Positions 9,024 to 17,123 of a stretch of DNA of 62,328 nt are shown one piece after another (position 1 is the first letter of the stretch; each line of letters starts with the position of its first letter). Source of the DNA: an uncultured Schaedlerella sp. (GTDB lineage Bacteria; Bacillota; Clostridia; Lachnospirales; Lachnospiraceae); the NCBI GenBank assembly GCA_934435195.1, contig CAKSAJ010000015.1:1-62328 (forward strand). The letters run 5' to 3'. The position numbers were made by a program, and so were the translations under genes. Under the pieces are notes generated by a model. That model made no database searches, was not told the origin of the DNA, and saw nothing but the letters and a program-made list of their open reading frames with translations.

Positions 9024-9920
9024 TCACTTGTTGGTCTTAATCGCCTCGATATATGCCTTCGCATAGCGACTCAACAACATATTTTTTCGTCTCACCATCC
9101 CAATTCGCATCTTGCAATTCATCTCAAGCGGTCTGGCAATGATATTTTCTCCATTTAATTTTTGATCGATCACACCGGAACTTACCGTAAATCCATTTAA
9201 CCCGATAGCAAGATTAAACAGTGTTGCCCTGTCTCGCACTTGAATGTTCTTTGGGAAATCTAAAACACTTAAAAACTCTTCTGAAAAATAGAACGAATTT
9301 CGCTCACCTTGTTCAAACACAAGATATGGATAAGGCTTCAAGTCTTCTATTGTTAAGCGCTCCTTTTTTGCCAACGGATGATCTTTACTTATGAAAACAT
9401 GCGGATTGGCAACGAATAATTCTTCAAAAATCAACTCATTTTTCTTTAAAAGTTTTAAAAGCACATCTTCATTATGTTCTGATAAATACAGAATCCCCAG
9501 TTCGCTTTTCCCTTGTGCAACATCGTCTATAATCTCACCCGTCTGGGTCTCCCGCAAGATAAAGCTGTATTTTTCAACATTATACTGATTAATCACATCT
9601 ACAAACGCATTTACCGCAAATGAATAGTGCTGACAGGATACAGAAAATTTCGGCACTCTTTTTTCTTCATTTCCAAAATGTTCTTTCATAATGTCTGCCT
9701 GTTCCAAAAGCATGCGGGCATAGGATAATAATTCTTCCCCTTCGCGTGTCACAACCACACCCTTATTGGAACGTACAAATGCTGTCACACCCATTTCCTT
9801 TTCCAGATTATGAATAGCATTGCTTAAACTCGGCTGTGAAATAAATAATTGTTCTGCTGCTTCTGTAATATTTCCACATTCTGCAACTGTCACAAGATAT
9901 GTTAATTGTTGTAAAGTCAT
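9024..9920 (-). CDS. LysR-family transcriptional regulator
   Basis: A 298-aa regulator with the standard layout: a winged helix-turn-helix in residues 1-60 (TLQQLTYLVTVAECGNITEA, then SQPSLSNAIHNLEKEMG) and a periplasmic-binding-protein-like effector domain from about 90 to 295. Length is typical. The cytidine deaminase gene lies about 70 nt upstream on the same strand, and no divergent target gene is present. Target and effector cannot be inferred from the sequence. Confidence 0.92.
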   Translation of the reverse strand: MTLQQLTYLVTVAECGNITEAAEQLFISQPSLSNAIHNLEKEMGVTAFVRSNKGVVVTREGEELLSYARMLLEQADIMKEHFGNEEKRVPKFSVSCQHYSFAVNAFVDVINQYNVEKYSFILRETQTGEIIDDVAQGKSELGILYLSEHNEDVLLKLLKKNELIFEELFVANPHVFISKDHPLAKKERLTIEDLKPYPYLVFEQGERNSFYFSEEFLSVLDFPKNIQVRDRATLFNLAIGLNGFTVSSGVIDQKLNGENIIARPLEMNCKMRIGMVRRKNMLLSRYAKAYIEAIKTNK

Positions 9921-9991
9921 GCGTCACTTCCTCTTTTCTTTCCTGACATCAATAAAAGCACCAGCAAAATGCTGATTTTGCTAAAATATTT

Positions 9992-10411
9992 CTACGCCAG
10001 ATTTCCCGGACCAAATCCTTGTGGCATCAACTCACGCAAAGTATAAACATCGTAATGCTCTTTGTCCAATGCAAGTATCACCTGAAATGTATCCGGATTG
10101 CAGAATTCCATCATGACCTGTCTGCACACTCCGCAAGGCGCTGCGTATTCTGTCAGAATTCCTTCCTTTCCACCAACAATACAAATTGCATCAAATTCGT
10201 GCACACCCTCACTGACTGCCTTGAAAAATGCGGTGCGTTCCGCACAGTTCGTTGGTGTAAATGCTGCATTTTCAATGTTACATCCAGTATACACCGTTCC
10301 ATTTTTTGCCAGCAATGCTGCCCCAACTTTAAAATTGGAATACGGCGCATAAGAAAATTTTAGTTGCTCGATTGCAGTGTCGATTAACTTCTCAACAACT
10401 TGTTTCTCCAT
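9992..10411 (-). CDS. cdd: cytidine deaminase
   Basis: A 139-aa zinc enzyme that deaminates cytidine and deoxycytidine to uridine and deoxyuridine in pyrimidine salvage. The zinc/catalytic motifs NCAERTAFF (C-A-E, about residues 55-63) and APCGVCRQ (about 91-98) are intact, and the substrate motif YSNFKVGAAL lies near residue 22. Length matches the small homotetrameric family. It is a single gene; a collapsed GGGGACGG-type repeat lies upstream. Confidence 0.95.
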   Translation of the reverse strand: MEKQVVEKLIDTAIEQLKFSYAPYSNFKVGAALLAKNGTVYTGCNIENAAFTPTNCAERTAFFKAVSEGVHEFDAICIVGGKEGILTEYAAPCGVCRQVMMEFCNPDTFQVILALDKEHYDVYTLRELMPQGFGPGNLA

Positions 10412-10479
10412 TTGGTTTTCCTCCAGATAAAATAATGATATACAAAGTATATCTCCAATACAGCTTTACTGTCAATTCA

Positions 10480-10524
10480 GGGAGGCCAAATGGCCTCCCT
10501 AAATGGTTCTAATCCAATCCCTTT
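10480..10524. repeat. GGGGACGG-type palindrome, copy 4, collapsed
   Basis: A perfect 20-bp palindrome GGGAGGCCAAATGGCCTCCC is followed by AAATGGTTCTAATCC, which matches the tail of copy 2 (GAATGGTCTAATCC). The unit looks like a family member whose internal GGGGACGG arms were deleted. Confidence 0.6.
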
Positions 10525-10531
10525 TTATGGA

Positions 10532-10560
10532 TAGAAATAATAATCATCCTATGATATACT
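10532..10560 (+). promoter_or_regulatory. promoter of the Fst-like toxin mRNA (RNA I)
   Basis: A -35-like TAGAAA (10532-10537), a 17-nt spacer and a -10 TATACT (10555-10560) precede the toxin. This would start RNA I near 10567. The transcript's 5' end can fold CACCCT (from 10572) onto AGGGGGTG (10594-10601), hiding the ribosome site. Confidence 0.6.
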
Positions 10561-10600
10561 AACAATGTTGCCACCCTCTACAACGGCATGGAAAGGGGGT

Positions 10601-10630
10601 GTTACCAGTGGAAGATATACTCATATCGTT
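10601..10630 (+). repeat. par-like direct repeats DRa/DRb, toxin side
   Basis: GTTACCA (10601-10607) and AAGATAT-ACTCATATCGTT (10612-10630) overlap the toxin's ribosome site and start. Both recur in the same order at 10786-10816 within the convergent RNA. This lets RNA II pair with the toxin mRNA over its translation start. Confidence 0.75.
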
Positions 10631-10697
10631 TATTGTCACCGTTACGGCTGGTGTGGTTTGCCACCTCATCAACAAATGGTTAGACGGAGACAAATAG
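10608..10697 (+). CDS. Fst/par-like type I toxin, 29-aa membrane peptide
   Basis: A short frame beginning at GTG encodes a 29-aa peptide: MEDILISFIVTVTAG, a single hydrophobic span, then VCHLINKWLDGDK. A hydrophobic helix followed by W-L-D and a charged tail is the pattern of the Fst toxin superfamily, which damages the membrane. AGGGGGTG lies 6-7 nt upstream of the GTG as ribosome site. The gene sits in a convergent RNA pair with shared direct repeats and a common terminator, exactly as in pAD1 par. The conserved Pro of classical Fst is not seen, so it is a divergent member. The peptide-family call is inference; the reading frame and architecture are directly visible. Confidence 0.72.
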   Translation: MEDILISFIVTVTAGVVCHLINKWLDGDK

Positions 10698-10744
10698 TTG
10701 GCAGCTAGCCTATGGGGATAAGCCTTCCCATTGCCAAAATTAGG

Positions 10745-10822
10745 AATAGAAAAAGCCGAAGGTCTTGCACACCTCCGGCTTTTTTGTTACCAACAAAAGA
10801 TAACTCTCATATCGTTCTGCCT
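10745..10822 (-). ncRNA. antitoxin RNA (RNA II) of the par-like locus
   Basis: A leftward RNA of about 75 nt is predicted from the promoter at 10829-10857 to the shared terminator. Its 5' half carries the second copy of the direct repeats (10786-10792 and 10797-10816), complementary to the toxin start region, and its 3' half is complementary to the toxin mRNA terminator. The sizes (about 210 nt for RNA I and 75 nt for RNA II) resemble the pAD1 par system. Transcription itself is inferred. Confidence 0.68.
10750..10785. terminator. bidirectional terminator shared by RNA I and RNA II
   Basis: AAAAAGCCG-AAGGT pairs with ACCT-CCGGCTTTTT, giving a GC stem with a T run in both directions. It ends the toxin mRNA and the convergent antitoxin RNA. 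Confidence 0.85.
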
Positions 10823-10828
10823 ATTGGC

Positions 10829-10857
10829 ATTATAGCATATGCAATTCGATAATACAA
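10829..10857 (-). promoter_or_regulatory. promoter of antitoxin RNA II
   Basis: On the minus strand a perfect -10 TATAAT (10829-10834) is separated by 17 nt from a -35-like TTGTAT (10852-10857), predicting a start near 10822. The stronger -10 on the antitoxin side fits an excess of antitoxin RNA. Confidence 0.7.
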
Positions 10858-11169
10858 TATGCAGATTTCACCTAAAATCTCCAATAATTTGATATTTATA
10901 GAATATTTTTTATATAACATTGTACCTGCATTTTCCAGAGTACTAAGTGTACTGTCTTCTGGGACAATCCATTTGGAATCTTTTTCAATATAAAGATTCC
11001 AATATCCTTCTCCACCAGCTCCAGCTCAGCTTCGTCGGGTAAGCCCGACTCCAATTTGCTGGATTGCATAGTCTTTTTCTTGCTTTTTGGTGTATCGTCA
11101 TTGAAATAAATAGAATTCCAGAAGAATTTACTTTTCTGACACCTCATGTATCTACACATCTCGCTTATT

Positions 11170-11460
11170 CGCTGTTGCAGATGCTCTTTAGACCATTGTA
11201 TCTGCAACTTGCTTTTCTTTGAACTTGCAGATACTTTTCAGCCTGCCTATCATTAAATTGCATCTACATTCCATATTTTTAGAACCTGAAGATACTTCCT
11301 TCGTAAATTTTGCATCTACATCCCACGTTTTCTATGATATGAGGATGCTTCCCATTGAAATTATGCATCCTTAACTTGCTATTTCTATAACTTGCAGATA
11401 CCTCCTGCAGAAATTTTGCATCTTCAAATCCCGATAGTCCATTATCGCAGATATCCCCCA
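11170..11460 (-). repeat. degenerate ~53-bp tandem repeat array
   Basis: Read on the minus strand, four to five diverged units of about 50-60 bp each begin near GATGCAAAATTT and contain a GTATCTGCAAGTT-like segment. The GATGCA and TATCTGCA pieces are imperfect inverts of each other. Short frames here are artefacts of the repeat. It is part of a 900-bp stretch (10860-11756) without a credible protein gene. Confidence 0.6.
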
Positions 11461-11500
11461 CAATATCCTTTGATTTCTATTTTCTTCACAACCTACGCCG

Positions 11501-11741
11501 TTACACGACTTGCGAAAATTATCATATGTGAACTTCGTGCGAATTCGGAATGAGCTTTAGAAACAGTTATAGAGTCTGGCTTTACGTTAAAGGAATTGAG
11601 TGAACGTGTTTGAACCCCGTAGGGGGTGAGTTTGAACTCAATTCCTTTACTTTTAGTAAAGATATACTCTATTATCTGTTTCTTAAGCTCATGTAGCTGA
11701 GCAAGAAGTCACATATGATAATTCCCGCAAGAACCGTGTAA
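11501..11741. mobile_element. 241-bp fold-back element (MITE-like or structured RNA)
   Basis: Nearly the whole segment folds on itself. Outer arms TTACACG..CTTGCG..AATTATCATATGTGA match the complement of the right end (TCACATATGATAATT..CGCAAG..CGTGTAA). Middle arms ATGAGCTTTAGAAACAG and AGAGT pair with 11668-11692. Inner arms CTTTAC..TAAAGGAATTGAGT pair with 11635-11660, closing on ACCCCGTAGGGGGT. There is no reading frame or transposase. The multi-tier palindrome fits a non-autonomous fold-back element or a stable noncoding RNA; the sequence cannot decide. Confidence 0.7.
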
Positions 11742-11756
11742 GTCAACTCCAGTGTA

Positions 11757-12602
11757 TCAAATAGCAATCCCCGCCAACTGCCAGAACGCCACCGCACTCG
11801 CAGCCGCCACATTCAACGAATCTACGCCATGCGTCATCGGAATCTTCACGGTATAATCACAATCGGCAATGGTCTCGGTTGCCAGACCGTCGCCTTCCGT
11901 TCCGAGTATAATTGCCAGCTTTTCTTCTTTCATAAGCTGCTCATTATCAATTCGGACAGAATTATCGCTAAGTGCAAGGGCGGCTGTCTTGAATCCCATC
12001 TTGCGGAGAATATCAATTCCTTCTTCCGGCCAGGAACAAGAGTTATTCACAAATGTCCATGGAATTTGAAAAGTTGTCCCCATACTGACACGAATTGCCC
12101 TCCGATAAAGTGGATTACTGCATCCGGACGTAAGCAGGATCGCATCAATATTCATCGCAGCCGCAGAACGGAAGATTGCACCGACGTTAGTTGGATTCAT
12201 GACATTTTCCAGAATTGCGATACGACGTGCATCTTTACAGATTTCTTCTACTTTCGGCAAATCTCTGCGGTGCATTGCACACAGCATTCCTCTTGTAAGC
12301 TGAAAGCCTGTAAGCTGCGTTAACACTTCGAACTCTGCTGTATAAATCGGAATTTCATTCAACTGTTCTTCACTCAGTCTTTCTATGATGCATTTCGCTT
12401 CCCCTGCAATCTGTTTCTTCTCAACCAATGCGGAGATTGGAACATATCCTGCATCTAATGCACGTTCAATTACTTTAGGACTTTCTGCAATAAAAATTCC
12501 TTCTTCCGGTTTATCACGATTCAGAAGCTGGGCCTCTGTCTTTCTTGCATAAATATCTAACTCCGGTGCTTCAAATTCTGTAATCTCAATAATATTTACC
12601 AT
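11757..12602 (-). CDS. SpoU/TrmH-family RNA 2'-O-methyltransferase
   Basis: A 281-aa SPOUT methyltransferase using S-adenosylmethionine to 2'-O-methylate rRNA or tRNA. The knot motifs are visible: NVMNPTNVGAIFRSAAAM (about residues 137-154), LGTEGDGL (about 233-240) and IPMTHGVDSLNVAAASAV (about 254-271). The N-terminal 110 residues form the substrate-binding domain seen in TrmH/RlmB relatives. The target nucleotide cannot be named. The start codon directly abuts the stop of the YdcF gene, so translation is probably coupled in a SseB-YdcF-methylase operon. Confidence 0.88.
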   Translation of the reverse strand: MVNIIEITEFEAPELDIYARKTEAQLLNRDKPEEGIFIAESPKVIERALDAGYVPISALVEKKQIAGEAKCIIERLSEEQLNEIPIYTAEFEVLTQLTGFQLTRGMLCAMHRRDLPKVEEICKDARRIAILENVMNPTNVGAIFRSAAAMNIDAILLTSGCSNPLYRRAIRVSMGTTFQIPWTFVNNSCSWPEEGIDILRKMGFKTAALALSDNSVRIDNEQLMKEEKLAIILGTEGDGLATETIADCDYTVKIPMTHGVDSLNVAAASAVAFWQLAGIAI

Positions 12603-13376
12603 CTAATTTTCTCCCCGATGATTCAAATGTAACACTTTTCTAACCTGATATTTCATCTCTGCCAGATATTCCCGAAACATATTGTTCGGCATGTAAAATG
12701 CAGACGAATCTGCCGCTATTCCATATATATTTTCTATTTTTTGATTTTTCGCAATCTGTAATGCCCGATATACATGAAAGTTGTTCGTCACAAGTCCGAT
12801 TGTTGCTTTCTTTTTAATATATTTCATGCTGTTGGCAATATTTTGCTCTGTAGTCTTAGACTTGTCTTCCTTGATAATCCTGTCTGATGACATGCCCTGC
12901 TCGATCAGATACTTCGCCATACCTTCCGCTTCTGAGTACGGCTCGTTATATCCTTGTCCGCCGGATACAATACAAATCGTCTCCGGATTTTCATTCATAT
13001 ATTCTAAAGCCTTGTCCAAACGATATTTGAGCACAATGCTTGGACCACTTTCTTTTACCTGTGCACCAAGTACAATAATATAATCCAGATTTTCTTTTTC
13101 TTCTGTCGCTAAGCTACTGATAATACATCCTTCTACAATAATAAATGATGCCATCCCAAGTGCAAAAATAAGCAATATAATCCCACGTGCAACCATTGGA
13201 ATCTTGTCCCATATTCCACAGTAAATTCCGATTCCCATCATAAGAAAAACAACTGCCATCCCAAACCAGACAAGGAAAAATTTTGTTCCTGACCGGGTTG
13301 CCTGTATCATAATTCCATACAGAAAGCACAGTATTCCAAGTACTCCTAATATCCCTGTTATTATACTTTTTATCAT
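12603..13376 (-). CDS. YdcF/DUF218 family membrane protein
   Basis: A 257-aa protein with about four hydrophobic spans in the first 100 residues and a cytosolic or external DUF218 domain after. The domain signature is DYIIVLGAQV (about 108-117), IVSGGQGY (about 147-154) and VTNNFHVYRA near residue 205. DUF218 proteins are linked to envelope functions (SanA/ElyC-like) but the exact reaction is not known. The start at 13376 is preferred over 13409 because AAAGGG lies 7 nt upstream and the longer version would overlap the preceding gene. It is the middle gene of a three-gene set. Confidence 0.82.
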   Translation of the reverse strand: MIKSIITGILGVLGILCFLYGIMIQATRSGTKFFLVWFGMAVVFLMMGIGIYCGIWDKIPMVARGIILLIFALGMASFIIVEGCIISSLATEEKENLDYIIVLGAQVKESGPSIVLKYRLDKALEYMNENPETICIVSGGQGYNEPYSEAEGMAKYLIEQGMSSDRIIKEDKSKTTEQNIANSMKYIKKKATIGLVTNNFHVYRALQIAKNQKIENIYGIAADSSAFYMPNNMFREYLAEMKYQVRKVLHLNHRGEN

Positions 13377-13392
13377 GTTTTTTCCCTTTATT

Positions 13393-13824
13393 TTAAGCTT
13401 TCGCCCCAAGTATAACCTGAATTAAATTTTTATCCAGCATTATCGTCCGATTCCATGGATTTAAAATAATACCTTGGATTTTCTCTACTTGAAGCACTGT
13501 TTCAAACAATTTGTCTATATCTGTTAAAAATGTAGACTTCACACTGTCTCCACCTTTTAATTCTTCTTCGAAACTTGTAAATGCCGTCCACCAGCTCTGT
13601 CCATCCGATGTCTGAACAGCCTGGATTTGAATTTGTTCCAACCCCTTCGGTGGCTCTACCGCCAGAATCACCTGTCCTTTTTCTTTCATTCGTCTGCGGA
13701 TTACGGTCAATGTATGTGCCAGCATTTCCTGTGTACTTTCTTTTTGCAATCCTAAAATTGCTTCCTCAATCTTCTCATTTCCCTGTAATCCCTCATCTAC
13801 CTTTGAATTATCCTGCTTTGTCAT
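13393..13824 (-). CDS. SseB-like N-terminal domain protein
   Basis: A 143-aa soluble protein resembling the SseB N-terminal domain: a predicted alpha-helix (about 20-50, IEEAILGLQK) followed by strands with FTSFEEELKGGD (about 82-93) and a C-terminal GIILNPWNRTIMLDK segment, the usual signature. AAAGGAAG lies 4-5 nt upstream of the ATG. SseB-family proteins have no settled biochemical role. It is first in the operon with YdcF and the RNA methylase. Confidence 0.75.
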   Translation of the reverse strand: MTKQDNSKVDEGLQGNEKIEEAILGLQKESTQEMLAHTLTVIRRRMKEKGQVILAVEPPKGLEQIQIQAVQTSDGQSWWTAFTSFEEELKGGDSVKSTFLTDIDKLFETVLQVEKIQGIILNPWNRTIMLDKNLIQVILGAKA

Positions 13825-13899
13825 ATTACTTCCTTTCTCTTTCTATTCATCGCGCTTAACAAAAAACTTATCGTATTCTCTATCATTTTGTATTTTATA

Positions 13900-15282
13900 T
13901 CATTTTGCCTGTGCTTCCCGCATCATTCTCTCTCGTCCTTTTGCATGCACCTGCTTTCGTACAAAATAAAAGCATATTACCTGCATTACGATTGTAAATA
14001 ACCAGGATGCCGGATAAGAAATAAATAAAAATTTCAGTGATCTATGTTGTGGGAACAGCATAAATATCCACACAATTCTTGTTCCGACTGTACCGATAAT
14101 AGATAAGATCATCGGCACACCTGAACGCCCCATTCCTCGCAGTGCTCCCGGGAACAAATCCATGATACCACACAAAAAATAAGTAACTGTAGTCATTGAT
14201 AAAATTTCCAGACCGCACTGGATTACTTTCGGATCTTCCGTGTAAACCTTCAATATTTCTGTTCCAAATGCATAAGAACCACAACCGAGGACTCCCGATA
14301 TAACAACTGACAAAATCAGACAATTTATCAGCACCCGATCCATACGTTTATATTTTCCAACACCATAGTTCTGGCTTGTAAAGCTCATGCATGCCTGTGT
14401 CACAGCATTAACGGAAGCATATAAAAATCCCAGAATATTATTTGCTGCTGTATAACCGGCCATCGCTGTCGAACCGAAGGAATTGACGGATGACTGTAAC
14501 AATGCATTTGAAAAGTTGATAACTGTACTCTGGATTCCGGCCGGAATTCCAACCTGAAAGATCTGTCTCAAGTATACTTTCTGAATTCTTAATTTAGAAA
14601 ATCTCAATTGATAACAGCCCTCTGATTTATACAAACACCGAAGTACCAAAACACAAGATATTAACTGTGAAATGACTGTTCCGATTCCAACTCCGGCAAC
14701 ACCCATGTGGAAAATAATTACAAGGATCATATTTAATCCTGCATTTGCCACACCTGAAATAATCAAAAATACAAGCGGACGTTTTGTATCTCCGACAGCT
14801 CTTAAAATGGCTGCGCCATAGTTATACAACATAAAAAATGGCATTCCGCAAAAATAAATTCTCATATAAAGAGTTGACAGCTCTATTACATCCGATGGCG
14901 TTCCCATCAGCCACAATGCCCATTTTGCCAATAACAGCCCTACTACTGCCATTATAATTCCGCTGATCAGGGCCAGTGTGATCGCTGTATGTACTGTTTC
15001 TGACATTTCCTTTTCCTTACCGGAAGCATAAAATCTTGCAGCCAGTACATTTGCCCCAAGAGAGATTCCAATAAATAAATTGGTAAATATATTAATCAAC
15101 GCTGTCGTTGAACCAACCGCAGCCAACGCCTGACTTCCACTAAATCGTCCGACAACAACTATATCTACCGCATTAAACATCAACTGCAAAATACCGGAAA
15201 GCATAAGTGGAAGTGAAAACGATATCAGCTTATCCATGATGGATCCATTACACATATCTATCTCGTATTTATTTTTCTTCAC
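13900..15282 (-). CDS. MATE-family efflux transporter
   Basis: A 460-aa membrane protein with twelve hydrophobic spans in two homologous halves, typical of MATE drug/sodium or proton antiporters (FNAVDIVVVGRFSG and NFSNALLQSSVNSFGS in equivalent positions). GTG at 15282 is chosen as start because GGAGGAG lies 6 nt upstream; the TTG-initiated longer frame would include that site. It follows the NSS transporter gene but is separated from it by a terminator, so it is probably a separate unit from the NRPS operon. Substrate unknown. Confidence 0.9.
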   Translation of the reverse strand: MKKNKYEIDMCNGSIMDKLISFSLPLMLSGILQLMFNAVDIVVVGRFSGSQALAAVGSTTALINIFTNLFIGISLGANVLAARFYASGKEKEMSETVHTAITLALISGIIMAVVGLLLAKWALWLMGTPSDVIELSTLYMRIYFCGMPFFMLYNYGAAILRAVGDTKRPLVFLIISGVANAGLNMILVIIFHMGVAGVGIGTVISQLISCVLVLRCLYKSEGCYQLRFSKLRIQKVYLRQIFQVGIPAGIQSTVINFSNALLQSSVNSFGSTAMAGYTAANNILGFLYASVNAVTQACMSFTSQNYGVGKYKRMDRVLINCLILSVVISGVLGCGSYAFGTEILKVYTEDPKVIQCGLEILSMTTVTYFLCGIMDLFPGALRGMGRSGVPMILSIIGTVGTRIVWIFMLFPQHRSLKFLFISYPASWLFTIVMQVICFYFVRKQVHAKGRERMMREAQAK

Positions 15283-15379
15283 AGTTCTCTCCTCCATTTC
15301 TTTCAATTAAATTCCGTATTATATTATGGTACAAAAAAACAGTTAAAGCAAGTATGTGTGAAACATTGAATGAATTTGT

Positions 15380-15426
15380 AAAAGGAGATATTGCATCGCC
15401 CCTTGCTCTGCAATATCTCCTTTTTT
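15380..15426 (-). terminator. terminator of the NRPS operon
   Basis: GGAGATATTGC pairs with GCAATATCTCC, followed on the minus strand by TTTT (and on the plus strand by TTTTTT). It abuts the stop codon of the NSS transporter and marks the end of the MATE-NRPS-STAS-NSS unit. Confidence 0.88.
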
Positions 15427-16766
15427 CACCCGATTCCACCAAGTAACGCTCCGGCTACCAATGCCAGAAATGCCAGTGGAACCAGTACATATTTTCCGAC
15501 CGGGACAAACCATTTTCCAATCTTCTTATCCCTGCCTTTGTTTACTGCCTGCAAAGCGAACTCTTCTCCTGCAATCCAGAAGAACATGATTGCTGATAAC
15601 ATTGCACCAAGTGGACAAATATAAATTGAAACCGCATCCATCCAACCTGAGACGATTCCCTGAATGAGCAGTGCAACAGTGCATCCGATCACTGCGATCA
15701 CACCAACTGCAGAGAATCTTTTTAATCCAAATTTTTCCTGCAATGTTGCTACCGGAGCTTCATACAGATTAACCAGCGAACTCATTCCGGCAAATAATAC
15801 ACAGACATAGAAAACAATTCCTACAAACTTGCCACCCGGCATTCCGTTAAATACGTTGATCAGATAGATAAACATAAGTCCCGGACCGCCTGAAGATAAT
15901 TCAGCTCCGCCGACTGCCATCCCCGGAATGATCACAAATGCTGCGAGCAATGCCGCTATTGTATCAAAAATCGCTACATTTCTTGCAGAACTCACCAAAT
16001 CCTCTTCCTCGCTTAAATAAGAACCATATATCACTGTTCCATTTCCTGCGATCGAGAGTGAGAAGAATGCCTGTCCAAATGCATATATCCATAGCTTAAT
16101 ATCTAACAGGCCTTTTGGCTCGATCGTAAATATATAACGATAACCGGCTTCTGCTCCCGGCAATGTGAGAATATAAATTCCAAGCCCTAAAAACATGATA
16201 AACAAGAATGGCATCATAACTTTGTTCGCCCGTTCAATTCCTCCTGCGATTCCAAATGCCATGATAACGGCTGTCACGATCACTGCGATCACCAGCCACA
16301 AATTGTTGCCAAATACTTTTGCTGTACTTCCGAACATTCCACCGATTATATCCATGTCCTGTCCCATTGCCGCAACTTTACCAGTCAATGCCAGAAATGC
16401 ATATTTGAAGATCCAGCCAACTACAACTGTATATCCAATCGCCAGTGCAAACGACCCAAGGACCGGTAAAATACCGATTACTTCTCCCGGTTTTCGCTTT
16501 CCTGTCCGCATCTGGGTACATGTCCCAAATGCTTTGATCGGTCCGCCTTTGGCTGCACGTCCCAATGCCATCTCTTCGATCACACCGGAAGCACCGATTA
16601 AAATTACAAATAAAATATATGGGATTAAAAATGTCATACCGCCCCAGTCAGATACCATATATGGAAATCTCCATATATTCCCCATACCGACTGCTGAACC
16701 GATACATGCTAAAACAAATCCTGTCTTACTCTTAAAACCATCCCTCTCATGACTTTTATGTTTCAT
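15426..16766 (-). CDS. sodium-dependent amino-acid transporter, NSS/SNF family
   Basis: A 446-aa LeuT-fold symporter with eleven to twelve hydrophobic spans. The TM1 signature GFVLACIGSAVGMGNIWRFP (residues 16-35) contains the sodium/substrate site of the family, and TM6 shows AFFSLSIAGNG. It would import an amino acid or amine with sodium. It is 39 nt downstream of the STAS gene and ends at a terminator, so it is the last gene of the NRPS operon. Co-transcription suggests it supplies a building block or recovers product, which is inference. The substrate cannot be read from the sequence. Confidence 0.92.
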   Translation of the reverse strand: MKHKSHERDGFKSKTGFVLACIGSAVGMGNIWRFPYMVSDWGGMTFLIPYILFVILIGASGVIEEMALGRAAKGGPIKAFGTCTQMRTGKRKPGEVIGILPVLGSFALAIGYTVVVGWIFKYAFLALTGKVAAMGQDMDIIGGMFGSTAKVFGNNLWLVIAVIVTAVIMAFGIAGGIERANKVMMPFLFIMFLGLGIYILTLPGAEAGYRYIFTIEPKGLLDIKLWIYAFGQAFFSLSIAGNGTVIYGSYLSEEEDLVSSARNVAIFDTIAALLAAFVIIPGMAVGGAELSSGGPGLMFIYLINVFNGMPGGKFVGIVFYVCVLFAGMSSLVNLYEAPVATLQEKFGLKRFSAVGVIAVIGCTVALLIQGIVSGWMDAVSIYICPLGAMLSAIMFFWIAGEEFALQAVNKGRDKKIGKWFVPVGKYVLVPLAFLALVAGALLGGIG

Positions 16767-16805
16767 CCTCTGTATCCTTTCTTACCCGATTCGTAAACAA
16801 ATGTC

Positions 16806-17105
16806 TCATTTTTCAATATCTATTTTCTGATCGAATCCTGTAAGACTGAACACATCAAAGACTTCATCAGACACATTTATAATTTTAAATCCGTCCTTAT
16901 TCTGCATCTTTTTGTATGCGGCAATTACTTGCCGCAGACCTGCTGATGAAATGTATTCAAGCTTTGCGAAATCAAATACAAGACTTGTGATCTCGTCTGT
17001 AAGCTTTGAAAGTTCTTCTTCTAACTGTGGTGCTGTCTGTGTATCCAGCCATCCTACAATCTCCATTGTTACTTTTGTTCCATCTGTTTTACTAATAATT
17101 TCCAT
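16806..17105 (-). CDS. STAS-domain anti-sigma factor antagonist (SpoIIAA/RsbV-like)
   Basis: A 99-aa single STAS domain of normal length. The phosphorylatable Ser region LEYISSAGLRQVIAAYKK (about residues 48-65) is intact, and the beta-strand SLVFDFAKL precedes it. Proteins of this type are phosphorylated by RsbW/SpoIIAB-like kinases and control partner switching. It lies 18 nt downstream of the NRPS. The same operon contains an RsbW-like ATPase domain fused to the MATE exporter, its most likely partner. No sigma factor or PP2C phosphatase is present in the window. Confidence 0.92.
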   Translation of the reverse strand: MEIISKTDGTKVTMEIVGWLDTQTAPQLEEELSKLTDEITSLVFDFAKLEYISSAGLRQVIAAYKKMQNKDGFKIINVSDEVFDVFSLTGFDQKIDIEK

Positions 17106-17123
17106 GAATTTTTTCTCCTTAAA

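Noticed and set aside
10896..11207. A 103-aa minus-strand frame in the gene-poor stretch
   Set aside because: It has no family resemblance, no convincing ribosome site, and runs through internal hairpins and the repeat array; a chance frame is more likely.
11170..11460. Possible CRISPR array
   Set aside because: Repeats are diverged along their whole length and have no constant repeat with unique spacers; no cas genes are nearby.
11279..11461. A 60-aa minus-strand frame over the repeats
   Set aside because: It is generated by the ~53-bp repeat units and matches no known protein.
13900..15282. Second MATE exporter as part of the NRPS operon
   Set aside because: A strong terminator at 15380-15426 separates it from the NSS transporter gene, so it is probably an independent gene.
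16195..16752. A 185-aa plus-strand frame opposite the NSS transporter
   Set aside because: It is the antisense shadow of a membrane-protein gene with clear homology on the minus strand.
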